From Snodgrassella gandavensis (lineage in GTDB: Bacteria; Pseudomonadota; Gammaproteobacteria; Burkholderiales; Neisseriaceae), in contig NZ_CAJZCE010000012.1 in assembly GCF_914768025.1 (NCBI RefSeq), positions 1 to 64,000 of the forward strand: a stretch of DNA of 64,000 nt, read 5' to 3'. Within the stretch, counting starts at the first letter, position 1; the number at the start of each line of letters is the position of its first letter. The position numbers were made by a program, and so were the translations under genes. The notes beneath the pieces are model-generated. The model saw only the letters and a program-made list of their open reading frames with translations. It was not told the origin of the DNA and searched no databases. Below, one piece after another: positions 26,735-36,485 of this stretch.

Positions 26735-27985
26735 TTATTTGCCATATACGGGTAGTCGGGTGCAAATTTCCTGTATTTTTTTAGCTACTTCTGAAATCAC
26801 CTGCTCATTGTCTGCATTGTCCAGCACATCAGCAATCAGATGTCCCAGTTCGCGAGTATCGGCTTCGGTGAACCCGCGGGTAGTAATAGCCGCGGTGCCC
26901 AAGCGAATACCTGAGGTAACAAATGGTTTTTCTGGGTCGTTGGGGATGGCGTTTTTGTTGACGGTAATATGCGCCTGTCCCAGAATGGCTTCAGCGGTTT
27001 TACCGGTAAGTTTTTTCGGCTGCAAGTCCACTAAAAATACATGGCTTTCAGTGCGGCCGGAAACAATACGTAAACCGCGCTCAATCAGAGTTTCAGCCAG
27101 TACTTTGGCGTTGGCCTTAATCTGGCGGGCATATTGTTTGAATTCAGGCTGTAATGCTTCTTTGAATGCTACTGCTTTGGCGGCAATCACATGCATCAGT
27201 GGCCCGCCCTGCAAGCAGGGGAAAATGGCTGAGTTCAGTGCTTTGGCATGTTCATCGCTACGGCACATAATTACGCCGCCACGGGGGCCTCGCAGGGTTT
27301 TATGGGTAGTGGTGGTGACAAAATCGGCAAAGGGTACAGGGTTCGGGTATTCGCCACCAGCTACCAATCCAGCATAGTGTGCCATATCCACAAACAGATA
27401 GGCGCCCACTTTATCTGCAATTGCGCGGAAGCGCGCCCAGTCTATTTCCAGTGCATAGGCAGAAGCACCAGCAACAATCATTTTCGGCTTGTGTTCCAGT
27501 GCCAGTTGTTCCACTTGGTTGTAGTCGAGGATTTCGTTTTCATCCAGACCATAGGTGATGGCGTTATACAGGCGGCCGGAGATATTCACATTGGCGCCAT
27601 GAGTCAGATGGCCACCGTGAGCCAGTGACATGCCCAGAATGGTGTCACCCGGTTGCAGTACGCTGGCATACACTGCCTGATTGGCCTGAGAGCCGGAATG
27701 AGGCTGTACGTTAACATAGCTGGCGCCAAATAGTTCTTTCAGACGGTCAATGGCTAACTGCTCTACTTCATCTACATATTCACAGCCGCCATAATAACGT
27801 TTGCCCGGATAGCCTTCGGCATATTTATTGGTCAACTGGCTGCCCTGAGCTTCCATCACGGCACAGCTTACATAGTTTTCTGATGCAATAAGCTCCACAT
27901 GATCTTGTTGGCGCTGGTCTTCACGGGCTATGGCAGAGGCCAGTTCCGGGTCAAATTTTTCGATGGTTAACGCTTTGGAAAACAT
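26735..27985 (-). CDS. glyA: Serine hydroxymethyltransferase
   Basis: PLP enzyme interconverting serine and glycine with tetrahydrofolate, the main source of one-carbon units. The 416-residue sequence is colinear with E. coli Gly[47 protein letters not shown]-type segment ([16 protein letters not shown]) and the PLP-lysine in [32 protein letters not shown] lies near the C-terminus. Monocistronic, with a 350-base leader/promoter region. Confidence 0.97.
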   Translation of the reverse strand: MFSKALTIEKFDPELASAIAREDQRQQDHVELIASENYVSCAVMEAQGSQLTNKYAEGYPGKRYYGGCEYVDEVEQLAIDRLKELFGASYVNVQPHSGSQANQAVYASVLQPGDTILGMSLAHGGHLTHGANVNISGRLYNAITYGLDENEILDYNQVEQLALEHKPKMIVAGASAYALEIDWARFRAIADKVGAYLFVDMAHYAGLVAGGEYPNPVPFADFVTTTTHKTLRGPRGGVIMCRSDEHAKALNSAIFPCLQGGPLMHVIAAKAVAFKEALQPEFKQYARQIKANAKVLAETLIERGLRIVSGRTESHVFLVDLQPKKLTGKTAEAILGQAHITVNKNAIPNDPEKPFVTSGIRLGTAAITTRGFTEADTRELGHLIADVLDNADNEQVISEVAKKIQEICTRLPVYGK

Positions 27986-28296
27986 GGCAGACGTTCCTTT
28001 ATGAAGGTAAAGAAATAAAGAATTTGCTGAGTGCAGCAGAAAACATGAATCATATCTATTTTAACTGATAGTGATACGTATGTGGCTGAATTTGATAATG
28101 TGTCATGATGAAGCTAATTCATAAACACAGCCACATTTTCTGCCAGCTATGTGATAGCTGAAAACCGCGATGCAGTTTGGCATAACTGCTATTGACCTGT
28201 GGCTAAAACAAAATGGAGATGAGATGCAGGCGTGAAGCCGGTAAAATCAGTTGTATCTGTACCGGATATAAATGATTAAAAAGTAATAAAAAGAAA
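27986..28296. other. Intergenic region upstream of glyA
   Basis: About 310 bases with no convincing ORF. It holds the glyA promoter region (minus strand). I looked for a glycine riboswitch and saw no convincing tandem aptamer. Confidence 0.45.
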
Positions 28297-28322
28297 ACAG
28301 CCCTGTTTAATAACAGGGCTGT
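28297..28322 (-). terminator. Terminator after the CoA-transferase gene
   Basis: ACAGCCCTGTT-TAAT-AACAGGGCTGT, an 11-bp perfect stem, is followed on the minus strand by TTTTCTTTTT. It lies 22 bases beyond the stop codon at 28344. Confidence 0.9.
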
Positions 28323-28343
28323 CTGGTTATTATCCGGCTTGAA

Positions 28344-29861
28344 TTACATTTTCATGGAACCGGTTTTCAGGAAGTGTTCGTGCCAGCTTAATGCTTCGGT
28401 CAGAATATGAGGAGTATGAATACCTTTTGCGGTTTTCAAGGCACGATCATAGTAATCATGCAACTGGTCACGATAAGCAGGATGGGCACATTTATCGATC
28501 ACAACTTTGGCTCTTTGTCGTGGTGCCAGACCGCGCAAGTCAGCCAGACCCTGTTCGGTAACGATAATCTGAGTGTCGTGTTCGGTATGGTCAACATGCG
28601 ATACCATCGGCACGATGCAGGAGATTTTGTCATCTTTAGCTGTAGATGGAGTAACAAAGAAGTTCAGGAAGCTGTTACGTGTAAAGTCGCCAGAACCACC
28701 GATACCATTCATCATGCTGGTGCCCATCACATGGGTAGAATTGATGTTGCCGTAGATATCAGCTTCAATCATCGAATTCATGGCAATAATACCCAGACGG
28801 CGTATTATTTCAGGATGATTAGAGATTTCCAGTGAACGGAGAATGATGCGTTCGCGATAAAAATCAATATTATCAACAAAATCCTGAAATGCTTTAGCTG
28901 AAAGAGAAATAGCTGTAGCAGAAGCAGTTACCATTTTACCTGCCCGCAATAAATCCAGCATGCCGTCCTGTAACACTTCAGTGTAACCATACAGATTTTC
29001 AAACGGACCAGTTAACAGACCCGCCAGAACGGCATTGGCTACATTACCTACACCAGACTGGATCGGTAACATTTCTTTAGGCAGACGACCCTGTTTAATT
29101 TCGTGTGATAAGAAATCAACGATATATTCGGCGATCTGTTTGGATTTGTCATCAGGTTCACTGAAAACGTTATCACGATCTGGTGCATTGGATTCAACAA
29201 TGGCAACTACTTTGTTCAGATCAACTTTAAGATAAGGGGTGCCAATGCGGTCATCAGCACGATTGATGTTAATCGGAGAGCGATGTGGAGGAAGTGCATT
29301 GTTCTGATAAACATCATGCATACCTTCTACCTGAATAGGCATGCCCATGTTTACTTCCAGAATAACTTTATCCGCCATGTTCAGCCATGTCTGATTATTA
29401 CCAATACCGGTAGAAGGAATCAGCATACCGTCTTCGGTAATAGCCACAACTTCGATAATAGCTACATCCATATGGCCTAGAAAACCGAACTCAGCCTGTT
29501 GTGCTACGTGTGACAGATGCATATCAATAAAATTAACATCACCATTGTTAATTTCTTGTCGCATAATGCGGTCACTGTTAAAAGGTAGACGCTGATTGAT
29601 GGCGTGAGCTTCCGCCAGTGCGCCATCACATTCCGGTGCAGTTGATGCTCCTGTCCAGACATTAATTTTGTAAGGACGACCGGCATCATGTTCGGCGCGG
29701 GCTAAATCCGCAATAGCCTGTGGTAATACTTTCGGGTAGCAGGCACCAGTGAATCCGCTCATGCCAACATTGGCCTCATGATGGATCAGGGTGGCAGCCT
29801 GAGCAGCAGACATAAGACGGGAATGAAGTGAGGTATAACGAATGCGATCCTGTACGGACAT
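28344..29861 (-). CDS. aarC: Succinyl-CoA:acetate CoA-transferase (acetyl-CoA hydrolase family)
   Basis: A 505-residue class I CoA-transferase. It moves CoA from succinyl-CoA to acetate, replacing succinyl-CoA synthetase in the acetic-acid-bacteria type TCA cycle. The catalytic glutamate is in YGYTEVLQDGMLDL, and the glycine loop is in MNGIGGSGDFTRNS. Length and these segments match AarC/Cat1-type enzymes. Snodgrassella is known to run its TCA cycle this way with acetate from neighbouring bacteria, which supports the organism guess. A transferase rather than hydrolase role is inferred. The first codon is the ATG at 29861, preceded by AAGGAG. Confidence 0.9.
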   Translation of the reverse strand: MSVQDRIRYTSLHSRLMSAAQAATLIHHEANVGMSGFTGACYPKVLPQAIADLARAEHDAGRPYKINVWTGASTAPECDGALAEAHAINQRLPFNSDRIMRQEINNGDVNFIDMHLSHVAQQAEFGFLGHMDVAIIEVVAITEDGMLIPSTGIGNNQTWLNMADKVILEVNMGMPIQVEGMHDVYQNNALPPHRSPININRADDRIGTPYLKVDLNKVVAIVESNAPDRDNVFSEPDDKSKQIAEYIVDFLSHEIKQGRLPKEMLPIQSGVGNVANAVLAGLLTGPFENLYGYTEVLQDGMLDLLRAGKMVTASATAISLSAKAFQDFVDNIDFYRERIILRSLEISNHPEIIRRLGIIAMNSMIEADIYGNINSTHVMGTSMMNGIGGSGDFTRNSFLNFFVTPSTAKDDKISCIVPMVSHVDHTEHDTQIIVTEQGLADLRGLAPRQRAKVVIDKCAHPAYRDQLHDYYDRALKTAKGIHTPHILTEALSWHEHFLKTGSMKM

Positions 29862-30218
29862 CGTGTTTTCTCCTTAATTAAATCGAAAATGCCTGACCCT
29901 TGTCTAGCCAGAGTGAGGCGTAGCGAATAAATGTTTGTCTTTGTCGTTTATTCAATTTGGGATGAATGTAATGACATAATGACTGTAACAACGGACTGCA
30001 TTTTACTGTAAATAATTGCTTTTTGCTGTTCTGTCGGTGGGTGAGTGAAGTGGAATGCTGTCCATACAGACAAACAATTACAGGTTAATAATCTATTAGT
30101 TTAATTAATACATCATGTTGTAAAAGAGTTAAGTTGCCAGACCATGGGACGTTTACATAATATTTTAATATTATTGCTTAGGCCATCATTGCCGAAATAT
30201 TTTCTAAAATAAATAAGT
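29862..30218. other. Intergenic region between aarC-like and miaA genes
   Basis: About 357 bases without a supported gene. It contains the promoter region of the CoA-transferase (minus strand) and the 3' region of miaA. I see no clear hairpin or operator. Confidence 0.45.
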
Positions 30219-31163
30219 TTAGGCAAAAAACTGCTGTATTAACTGCGCAGTTTGCTCATGCAGGCCAGCCGGATTAAACGGATCAAGCTGGTATTGAGGA
30301 TTCAGTTTGCGCAGCCAAGTAAGCTGGCGCTTGGCTAGTTGCCGGGTGGCAACGATACCGCGTTCAACAAAGGTGTTGTAATCGGTTAAACCGTTGAGAT
30401 AATCGAATGCCTGCCGATAGCCAACACAGCGAATCGAAGGCAGGTCGGAATGCAGGTCGGGGTATTGCAGACGCAGTGCTTCAACTTCTTCCACAAATCC
30501 TTGTGCCAGCATCGAATGAAAGCGGGTGGCAATCTGTATGCGCAGATGGGCACGATCGGTAGGAAACAGTGCCAGTGTGCATACATCCACTGGTGCCCGC
30601 TGGTTTTCCTGTCTGGCCAGATGGATACTCATGGGAATGCCGGTAATGTGATAGATTTCCAGAGCACGCTCAATGCGCTGGCTGTCGCCTGCGGATAGGC
30701 GTGCTGCCGTTACCGGGTCTACCTGTTGTAGCTGCGCATATAAATAACCCATACCATGTTGCTGTTTCAGTTTATCCAGTTCGGCACGGATTTGAGTATT
30801 GGCTTCGGGTAGGCTGTTCAGCCCCTGTGTAAGCGCATGGTAATACATCATGGTGCCGCCCACCAGTAAGGGCAGGTGGCCGCGGGCATGGATTTCTTCT
30901 ACCAAACGCACACAGTCGCTGACAAACTGGGCTGCGCTGTAGCTTTCCAGTGGTGAAATAATATCGATCAGATGGTGGGGCACCGCCTGTAATTCTTCTG
31001 CACTAGGCTTGGCCGTACCGATATTCATGTCACGATATATCAGTGCAGAATCCAGACTGATGATTTCAATCGGGAATTGTTCAGCCAGACTCAGGGCAAG
31101 GCTGGTTTTGCCGGAGGCAGTAGGGCCAAGCAAGGCAAAAACTTTGGGCAGGGAAGTAGCCAT
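30219..31163 (-). CDS. miaA: tRNA dimethylallyltransferase
   Basis: Adds the dimethylallyl group to A37 of tRNAs reading UNN codons. I start at [23 protein letters not shown] (31163); the track's extra 30 residues have no family match. GPTASGKT is the P-loop. Also seen are [39 protein letters not shown] and the tRNA-binding [15 protein letters not shown] with the terminal [12 protein letters not shown]. At 314 residues it is full length. It lies beside the decayed region at 31164-33396. Confidence 0.96.
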   Translation of the reverse strand: MATSLPKVFALLGPTASGKTSLALSLAEQFPIEIISLDSALIYRDMNIGTAKPSAEELQAVPHHLIDIISPLESYSAAQFVSDCVRLVEEIHARGHLPLLVGGTMMYYHALTQGLNSLPEANTQIRAELDKLKQQHGMGYLYAQLQQVDPVTAARLSAGDSQRIERALEIYHITGIPMSIHLARQENQRAPVDVCTLALFPTDRAHLRIQIATRFHSMLAQGFVEEVEALRLQYPDLHSDLPSIRCVGYRQAFDYLNGLTDYNTFVERGIVATRQLAKRQLTWLRKLNPQYQLDPFNPAGLHEQTAQLIQQFFA

Positions 31164-31229
31164 GGCAGCAAATATATTTCTGAAACAGTTATTGTAGCGG
31201 TATCTGCTCAATTCAGCGACACATACAGT

Positions 31230-31375
31230 ATAGGAAAATGTCGGGTTGTACACATTTCATTATAAAAAGACTCATAAGGCGTATTACCCGAAATCGCATT
31301 ATGGAGTCTAACCCTATTGTAGTCGGGCAGGTTTGATGAATTTTTGGTTTTTTCGATGGTGATCACGTGTTTAAT
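31230..31375 (-). mobile_element. Transposase C-terminal fragment
   Basis: Minus-strand translation gives LPDYNRVRLHNAISGNTPYE followed by SFYNEM, the typical C-terminal tail of an integrase-core (rve) transposase such as IS3 or IS481 types. Only this piece remains, and the N-terminal catalytic region is not found upstream. It ends just before miaA. Confidence 0.6.
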
Positions 31376-31642
31376 AAATCAATACTAGCGTTTCTCTTAA
31401 TATTTACGTCTATTATCAGAGTAAATACCATTAATGATATGAGGGCACTGTGCTAGTACGTTGTTTTGTAGAAACTGAGCTGAGTTAACTGAGATTTATC
31501 TGGGTAAATGGCTTCGTATACCTTGCGCAAAAAAACATCAATCCTGCTCAATAAGTATTATCTGGGCTGTTGCTTTCCCCACTATTTAAGCCAAGGTAAA
31601 CGCTTCAAATAATCAAAAAATATTCAATCTTTGGCGACATTT

Positions 31643-32007
31643 TATGATGAATAATTATCATAAATTATTATCTTATTGTGTTGATGAAAATATCATTGCT
31701 CTGGAAGAACCCATGACTCGAAATCATAATTAGAAAATGGGCTGCGATAGAAATCGCTTCTAATGCTGAGTACTCGACTCAAACGGATTGTCTAGAAAAA
31801 CTGACCATTAATGGTGAGTATTTTGGTTTTATTCATACCGGGACTGCATTACAATTTAACCAAGTTTATCAACAAGCAATTGATTATCTGAGAAACAATA
31901 ATATTAAAATTGATGAGAATCGGCCTAGATTAGAGATAATGCATCGTGATTATTTACCTGATAATCCATTAAGTAAAGAAGAATTTTGGATTCCCATTAT
32001 TATGTAG
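31643..32007 (+). pseudogene. GyrI-like/AraC effector-binding domain fragment
   Basis: After a frameshift around 31725 the frame reads IIRKWAAIEIASNAEY through FGFIHTGTALQFNQVYQQAI, then RPRLEIMHRDYLPDNPLSKE and finally EFWIPIIM before TAG at 32005. The order of a Gln-Ala-Ile-rich helix, RPxxEI, YxPDNP and EEFWIPI matches the C-terminus of GyrI-like small-molecule-binding domains, found alone or in AraC-type regulators. The N-terminal part is missing or degraded, so this is a remnant. Confidence 0.6.
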
Positions 32008-32233
32008 CTAATAGAGAACTTTCTTGTTATGAATCGTGAAGATAATTTATTACATAGAATTCAAGTTGCCAATAATAATAAAAAATATCGGTAATTTGTT
32101 TTCCACTTGCGGGTGGTTGTGTCGCTAATTACAGTGATTGGAGCTGTCACAACACCATTATGCCTTAACCAAATTTCATTTTTTTCCATACATTCATTAT
32201 TCTTATTCGGAAGATTGCTATTATTGGTGTTCT

Positions 32234-32515
32234 TTATATCACTCTCCGCGTTTTATCCATTATAGATTTATAGACTGCCACAATTTTAGTGTTACTTTCA
32301 TTCCGATTTTGCAGAAGTTTGATATTTTCTTCTGTTGATAAAAGAGAATTTTGATAACCATCAAATTGTAAACTTAACTGTGAAAAACCGATGATAGCCG
32401 ATGGATTAATCATCTCCGTACCAACAATGCGAACTCTGCCACTATTCGCTGCACATCTCTCAGGCAGGATAACACTCGAGAGAATAATCACAGTATAAAC
32501 AAAATTTTTTAAGCA
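32234..32515 (-). pseudogene. Possible small exported protein remnant
   Basis: In one frame the minus strand reads LKNFVYTVIILSSVILPERC then AANSGRVRIVGTEMINPSAI, which looks like a signal peptide followed by the first strands of a fimbrial-type or other small exported protein. The start codon is out of frame with the body, and the ORF has no full-length counterpart that I recognise. This is a weak call. Confidence 0.3.
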
Positions 32516-32689
32516 TATTTCTCTCTGTCATTGTAGATAATTCAGTGTTGATGTGTGAATTCCCCCATTAAGACAGCCAATCAGCAATATTCTTGCAGCT
32601 AACATAATATACTTAATGGGTTAGCAACTTTACTTTTAACTCTTTTTTTATCAAACATCTCGTTGCATCAGCATGGCCAAAAATTATTT

Positions 32690-33010
32690 ATATTTCCGTT
32701 TTGATTTTTAATGTGATCTTCGCCAAAGCATTAGACCATGTCGACTTTTATAAATTGCTTATTTTGGTAATATGGTTGCTGATATTGTTGTGCTGATATC
32801 CAATTATCAGCAGAATGCTGGCGAACACGATTGTAATAATTTCAATATATTTGAAGAGTGTTTTATTGACCTGCTGCTGTGCTGGGTAATAACAATAATG
32901 AGTAATACAGGTCTTGAGCGTGTGTAAACAGCTTTCAGCAACAGCATTGTTCCAACGATTTCCAGTTCGGCATATATTTGTTTAAGCCCATACTGTGACA
33001 ATAATCATAT
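32690..33010 (-). mobile_element. Decayed IS3-family transposase 3' remnant (copy 2)
   Basis: Minus-strand pieces in different frames read TGNRWNNAVAESCLHTLKT, FKYIEI and YYNRVRQHSADNWISAQQYQ. Together they are the C-terminal third of an IS3-family integrase, with the NAVAES motif around the catalytic Glu. Frameshifts separate the pieces. The block is homologous to 4808-5110, including the shared ACTTTTATAAATTG segment, so the same element inserted twice and decayed. Confidence 0.7.
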
Positions 33011-33396
33011 AAAATCAGCACCAAATGTCCGTCTTGCGCGTTTTACTAGATTTATGATTTTTTCTTTTTTAGCGTTAAAGTTATCTTGCCCCTTAAAAAA
33101 GCTGTATGAATTTAGTGTAGCCATTCCAATATAGATAACAGTTTCTTTCTAACGATTTATCATCGGTAATCTGAGAAAAATAATTTTCTGAATAAGTAAT
33201 AACTATATGATAAATGTTATTTTTTTGTGAGGAAGTTTCCTGCGAATGTTCAATTTGTCTCGTATCGATGAATTTTATATCTTGGGTGAAAGATTGCATA
33301 ATACAAGTAAATTGAAGCATTAACCTTTATAATGACAGGACAAAAACCATTGTAGTTGTACTAGAGTGAGTTACTTAGTCAGGAACAAGCATTTTC

Positions 33397-34287
33397 ATGA
33401 ACAGCCAGTTTAACCATATCGGGATAGTGACACGGCCGCAAACGCCAATGATGAGTGCAGTATTGGATGAACTCATTGCTTTTTTATGCGATGAGGGTCT
33501 TTCTGTATATCTGGATAGTGAAGCACAGGCAGATAACCAGATTAATCCGCAACAGTTGCAACGTTGTCATGTCATCAGTAAGTGTGAAATGGGGCGGCGC
33601 TGCGATCTGGTAATGGTACTGGGTGGTGATGGAACTCTGCTGTCGGTTGCGCGCAAACTGGCGCCATACCGAGTACCGCTGATAGGCATTCATCAGGGAC
33701 ATCTGGGCTTTCTGACACAGGTACCCCGAGCACAAATGATAACCGAACTGTCCGGTATGCTTACCGGAAAATACTTGCCGGAAGAGCGCATCTTACTGGA
33801 AGCTACCGTAGTACGTGCCAGTGGGGAGGTTTATCATTCGCTGGCATTGAACGATGTGGTGCTCAGCCGTGGCGCACTGGGGCAGATGATTGAATTTGAA
33901 GTTTTTATCAATAAAGAATTTGTCTACACTCAGCGCTCAGATGGTTTGATTGTGTCTACTCCGACAGGCTCAACCGCATATGCACTGGCTGCTGGCGGTC
34001 CGATTCTGCAACCCACCTTGCGAGCCTTCAGTCTGGTGCCCATTTGCCCGCAGTCGATGTCGAATCGGCCGATCGCTGTCAGTGATACCAGTGAAATTGA
34101 AGTACTGATTACCAAAGGTAGTGATGCACGTGCCCATTTTGACGGGCAGGCATTTTTTGATTTGCATACTATGGATAAAATCCGTATCAATCGTTATCGT
34201 AATTCTCTCAGGATTCTCCATCCGGTTAATTATCAGTATTACAAAACCCTGCGCCAGAAACTGCATTGGGGAGACCAGCTAGTATAA
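33397..34287 (+). CDS. nadK: NAD kinase
   Basis: Phosphorylates NAD to NADP. The 296-residue sequence has the family signature LVMVLGGDGTLLSVAR, the NE/D-type loop LNDVVLSRG and GLIVSTPTGSTAYALAAGGPIL. It ends with the strand IRILHP-type segment SLRILHPVNYQYYKTLRQKLHWGDQLV, as in Neisseria and E. coli enzymes. Upstream of recN on the same strand, the common bacterial order, but with about 250 bases between them. Confidence 0.97.
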   Translation: MNSQFNHIGIVTRPQTPMMSAVLDELIAFLCDEGLSVYLDSEAQADNQINPQQLQRCHVISKCEMGRRCDLVMVLGGDGTLLSVARKLAPYRVPLIGIHQGHLGFLTQVPRAQMITELSGMLTGKYLPEERILLEATVVRASGEVYHSLALNDVVLSRGALGQMIEFEVFINKEFVYTQRSDGLIVSTPTGSTAYALAAGGPILQPTLRAFSLVPICPQSMSNRPIAVSDTSEIEVLITKGSDARAHFDGQAFFDLHTMDKIRINRYRNSLRILHPVNYQYYKTLRQKLHWGDQLV

Positions 34288-34541
34288 GTATTTGGTAACA
34301 GGCACGAATAATATCTGTACCATCAGAGATCAATCTGTCTTGGTGGGATTTTGTGACCGGTTTTGTGTATCAAACAGGAAAGACCATCTCCGCAATTTTG
34401 AAAAAATTGTGGCAAAAAATTAATAAAACCGAAATATATTATGAGTAATTTTAGTTTTTTCTAAAAAATAGTTTCCTGTTTTCCTAAAAAATACTAAAAT
34501 TAGGCATAAATCATTAATGCTTTCTTTAAGAAAGGCTGTTT

Positions 34542-36203
34542 ATGCTTCTGGCGTTATCTTTGCGTGACTTTGTGATAGTCGATGAACTGAATCTGAGTTT
34601 TCAAGGCGGGTTTACCGTACTGACAGGTGAAACTGGTGCAGGCAAATCGATTACACTGGATGCTTTAGGCCTGTTGCTGGGCGATAAGGCTGATTACGGA
34701 CAGATTCGCCATGGTGCCAAGGAAGCGCAGTTATCCGCATTGTTTGATGTTGGTGATGTGCCGCAGGCATGTGCGCTATTACAGGAACAAGGGTTACTGG
34801 ATGAACACGAAACGCAGTTGAGTATTCGACGCATAATTGATGTGAAAGGCAAAAGTCGCAGCTTCATCAATAATCAGACAGTTACGCTTGGCCAGTTGCG
34901 CCAGATTGGCGAATTACTGATTGATATTCATGGTCAGAACGCCCATCACTCTTTAAACAGTGAAGCAGCACAACGTGTCTTACTGGATGCTTTTGCTGGT
35001 GCGGATAAGGAAGTTGCGCGGGTACGCGAGGCCTATCAGCGCTGGCATGATGCAGAACGTGAGCTGGAAAAAGCACAAACTCAGGCCGAAAGCCTGAATA
35101 TTGAACGAGAACGGTTACAATGGCGCTTTGATGAACTCAGTGCATTGAATCTTCAAGAAAATGAATGGGAAAATCTCAGCCGGAGTTATGACGCACTGGT
35201 GCATGCGGCAGATATCCTGCAAACAGCAGCCAGTGTGGAAGAGATACTTAATGGTGATGATGGCCTGCAAAGCCGTCTGTATCACTGCCGGCAGCAACTG
35301 GCTGTACTGACCAAAGCTGCGCCGGCCTTTGCCGACAGTGTAACATTGCTGGAATCAGTAGAAGCTGAGCTGGGGGAAGTCAGTGCTTATCTGCGCGACG
35401 CCAGTGCCAGTGTTGAAACCGATGAGAATCTGCTGGCACAACAGGAACAGCGGATGCAGGAATTAATGAGCATGGCACGCAAATATCGGCTGGAACCACC
35501 ACAACTGCCTACAGAGCTGGCCAAGGTTGAAGCCGCTTTGAATGAACTGGAAGCATCTGCCGATATTGACGCATTACATGCACGGGTAGCTGAGCGCAAA
35601 AATGAATACATGCAGGCAGCCCAGCAGTTATCGGCCAAGCGTCATCAGGCGGCCAAAAAGCTGGCGAAGCAAACCACTGCCCACATGCAGAATCTGGCCA
35701 TGCAGGGTGCCCGCTTTCATATTGAGCTCTTAAGCGCCTCACCGTCTTTGCATGGTCTGGAACAGATACAGTATCAAGTGGCGGCTAATCAGGGCACACC
35801 TTTACGCGCTATGAGCAAAGTGGCTTCCGGCGGTGAACTGGCACGTATCAGTCTGGCGCTGCAAATGGTTACCAGCCAGTACAATGCAGTACCCACGCTG
35901 ATTTTTGATGAAGTTGATACCGGCATTGGTGGTGCTGTGGCCGATGTTGTCGGCCGCGCCTTACGCAGTCTGGGACAAAACCGTCAGGTACTGGCCGTAA
36001 CTCATCTACCACAGGTAGCCGCCTGCGGCCAGCAGCACTGGCAGGTACGCAAGCACAGCAGCAAAGGGCAGACAGTCAGCGAGATAAAAGTTCTAACATC
36101 TGCTGGCCGTGTGGATGAGATTGCGCGTATGCTTGGCGGTGAAACCATTACCGATACCACGCGTAATCATGCTAGTGAAATGCTGGCGCTGGCACAAAAT
36201 TGA
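34542..36203 (+). CDS. recN: DNA repair protein RecN
   Basis: SMC-like ATPase for double-strand break repair. Walker A GETGAGKSITLDAL is near residue 30. The middle of the 553-residue protein is coiled coil, and the signature KVASGGELARISLALQ with Walker B LIFDEVDTGIGGAVADVVG is near the C-terminus. The N-terminal MLLALSLRDFVIVDELNLSFQ is typical. The first codon is the ATG at 34542. A promoter-rich AT stretch precedes it; I did not find a clear LexA box, consistent with lineages lacking LexA. Confidence 0.97.
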   Translation: MLLALSLRDFVIVDELNLSFQGGFTVLTGETGAGKSITLDALGLLLGDKADYGQIRHGAKEAQLSALFDVGDVPQACALLQEQGLLDEHETQLSIRRIIDVKGKSRSFINNQTVTLGQLRQIGELLIDIHGQNAHHSLNSEAAQRVLLDAFAGADKEVARVREAYQRWHDAERELEKAQTQAESLNIERERLQWRFDELSALNLQENEWENLSRSYDALVHAADILQTAASVEEILNGDDGLQSRLYHCRQQLAVLTKAAPAFADSVTLLESVEAELGEVSAYLRDASASVETDENLLAQQEQRMQELMSMARKYRLEPPQLPTELAKVEAALNELEASADIDALHARVAERKNEYMQAAQQLSAKRHQAAKKLAKQTTAHMQNLAMQGARFHIELLSASPSLHGLEQIQYQVAANQGTPLRAMSKVASGGELARISLALQMVTSQYNAVPTLIFDEVDTGIGGAVADVVGRALRSLGQNRQVLAVTHLPQVAACGQQHWQVRKHSSKGQTVSEIKVLTSAGRVDEIARMLGGETITDTTRNHASEMLALAQN

Positions 36204-36485
36204 AGCGGTTATGCTGGCATTACCAGATAACTCTAATAGTCTGGCTATGGGCTTTAAAGGCACTGCTTCAGCAGGCACGCTATTCAATCTGGCCGATACC
36301 AATCATTAAATAATCGAGTTTAATTAAACTATGATTGGTGCATATCATGACTGTTTGGTTAATAGTGCTGGCACGTTTTACCAATTTAACCATACTTCAG
36401 AAAATATGCTATATGTTTGTGAAGAATTGGCAGCCAGCCTGTATTAATCTGATTAATGAAAATAAAGCAGTAACAAGGGGACAAA

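Larger units (their letters stand above)
31164..33396. other. Region of decayed genes between miaA and nadK
   Basis: About 2.2 kb, AT-rich, with no intact gene. It holds a transposase tail (31230-31375), a GyrI-like fragment (31643-32007), a possible small secreted protein remnant (32234-32515 minus), an IS3-type remnant (32690-33010 minus) and a frameshifted ORF near 33093-33320 minus. When joined to the next frame, the last ends in NLVKRARRTFGADFI. I read the region as an insertion hotspot now decaying. Confidence 0.65.

Noticed and set aside
27986-28343. Glycine riboswitch in the glyA leader
   Set aside because: I could not find the conserved aptamer core; only ordinary AT-rich leader sequence and the CoA-transferase terminator.
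33093-33320. Minus-strand ORF of 75 residues next to nadK
   Set aside because: Lacks a recognisable family, and the homologous-looking tail (FKGQDNFNAKKEKIINLVKRARR...) is in a different frame, so I treat it as part of the decayed region rather than a gene.
36208-36309. Possible short ORF after recN (MLALPDNSNSLAMGFKG...)
   Set aside because: No ribosome site, no family, and only about 33 codons. Insufficient support.
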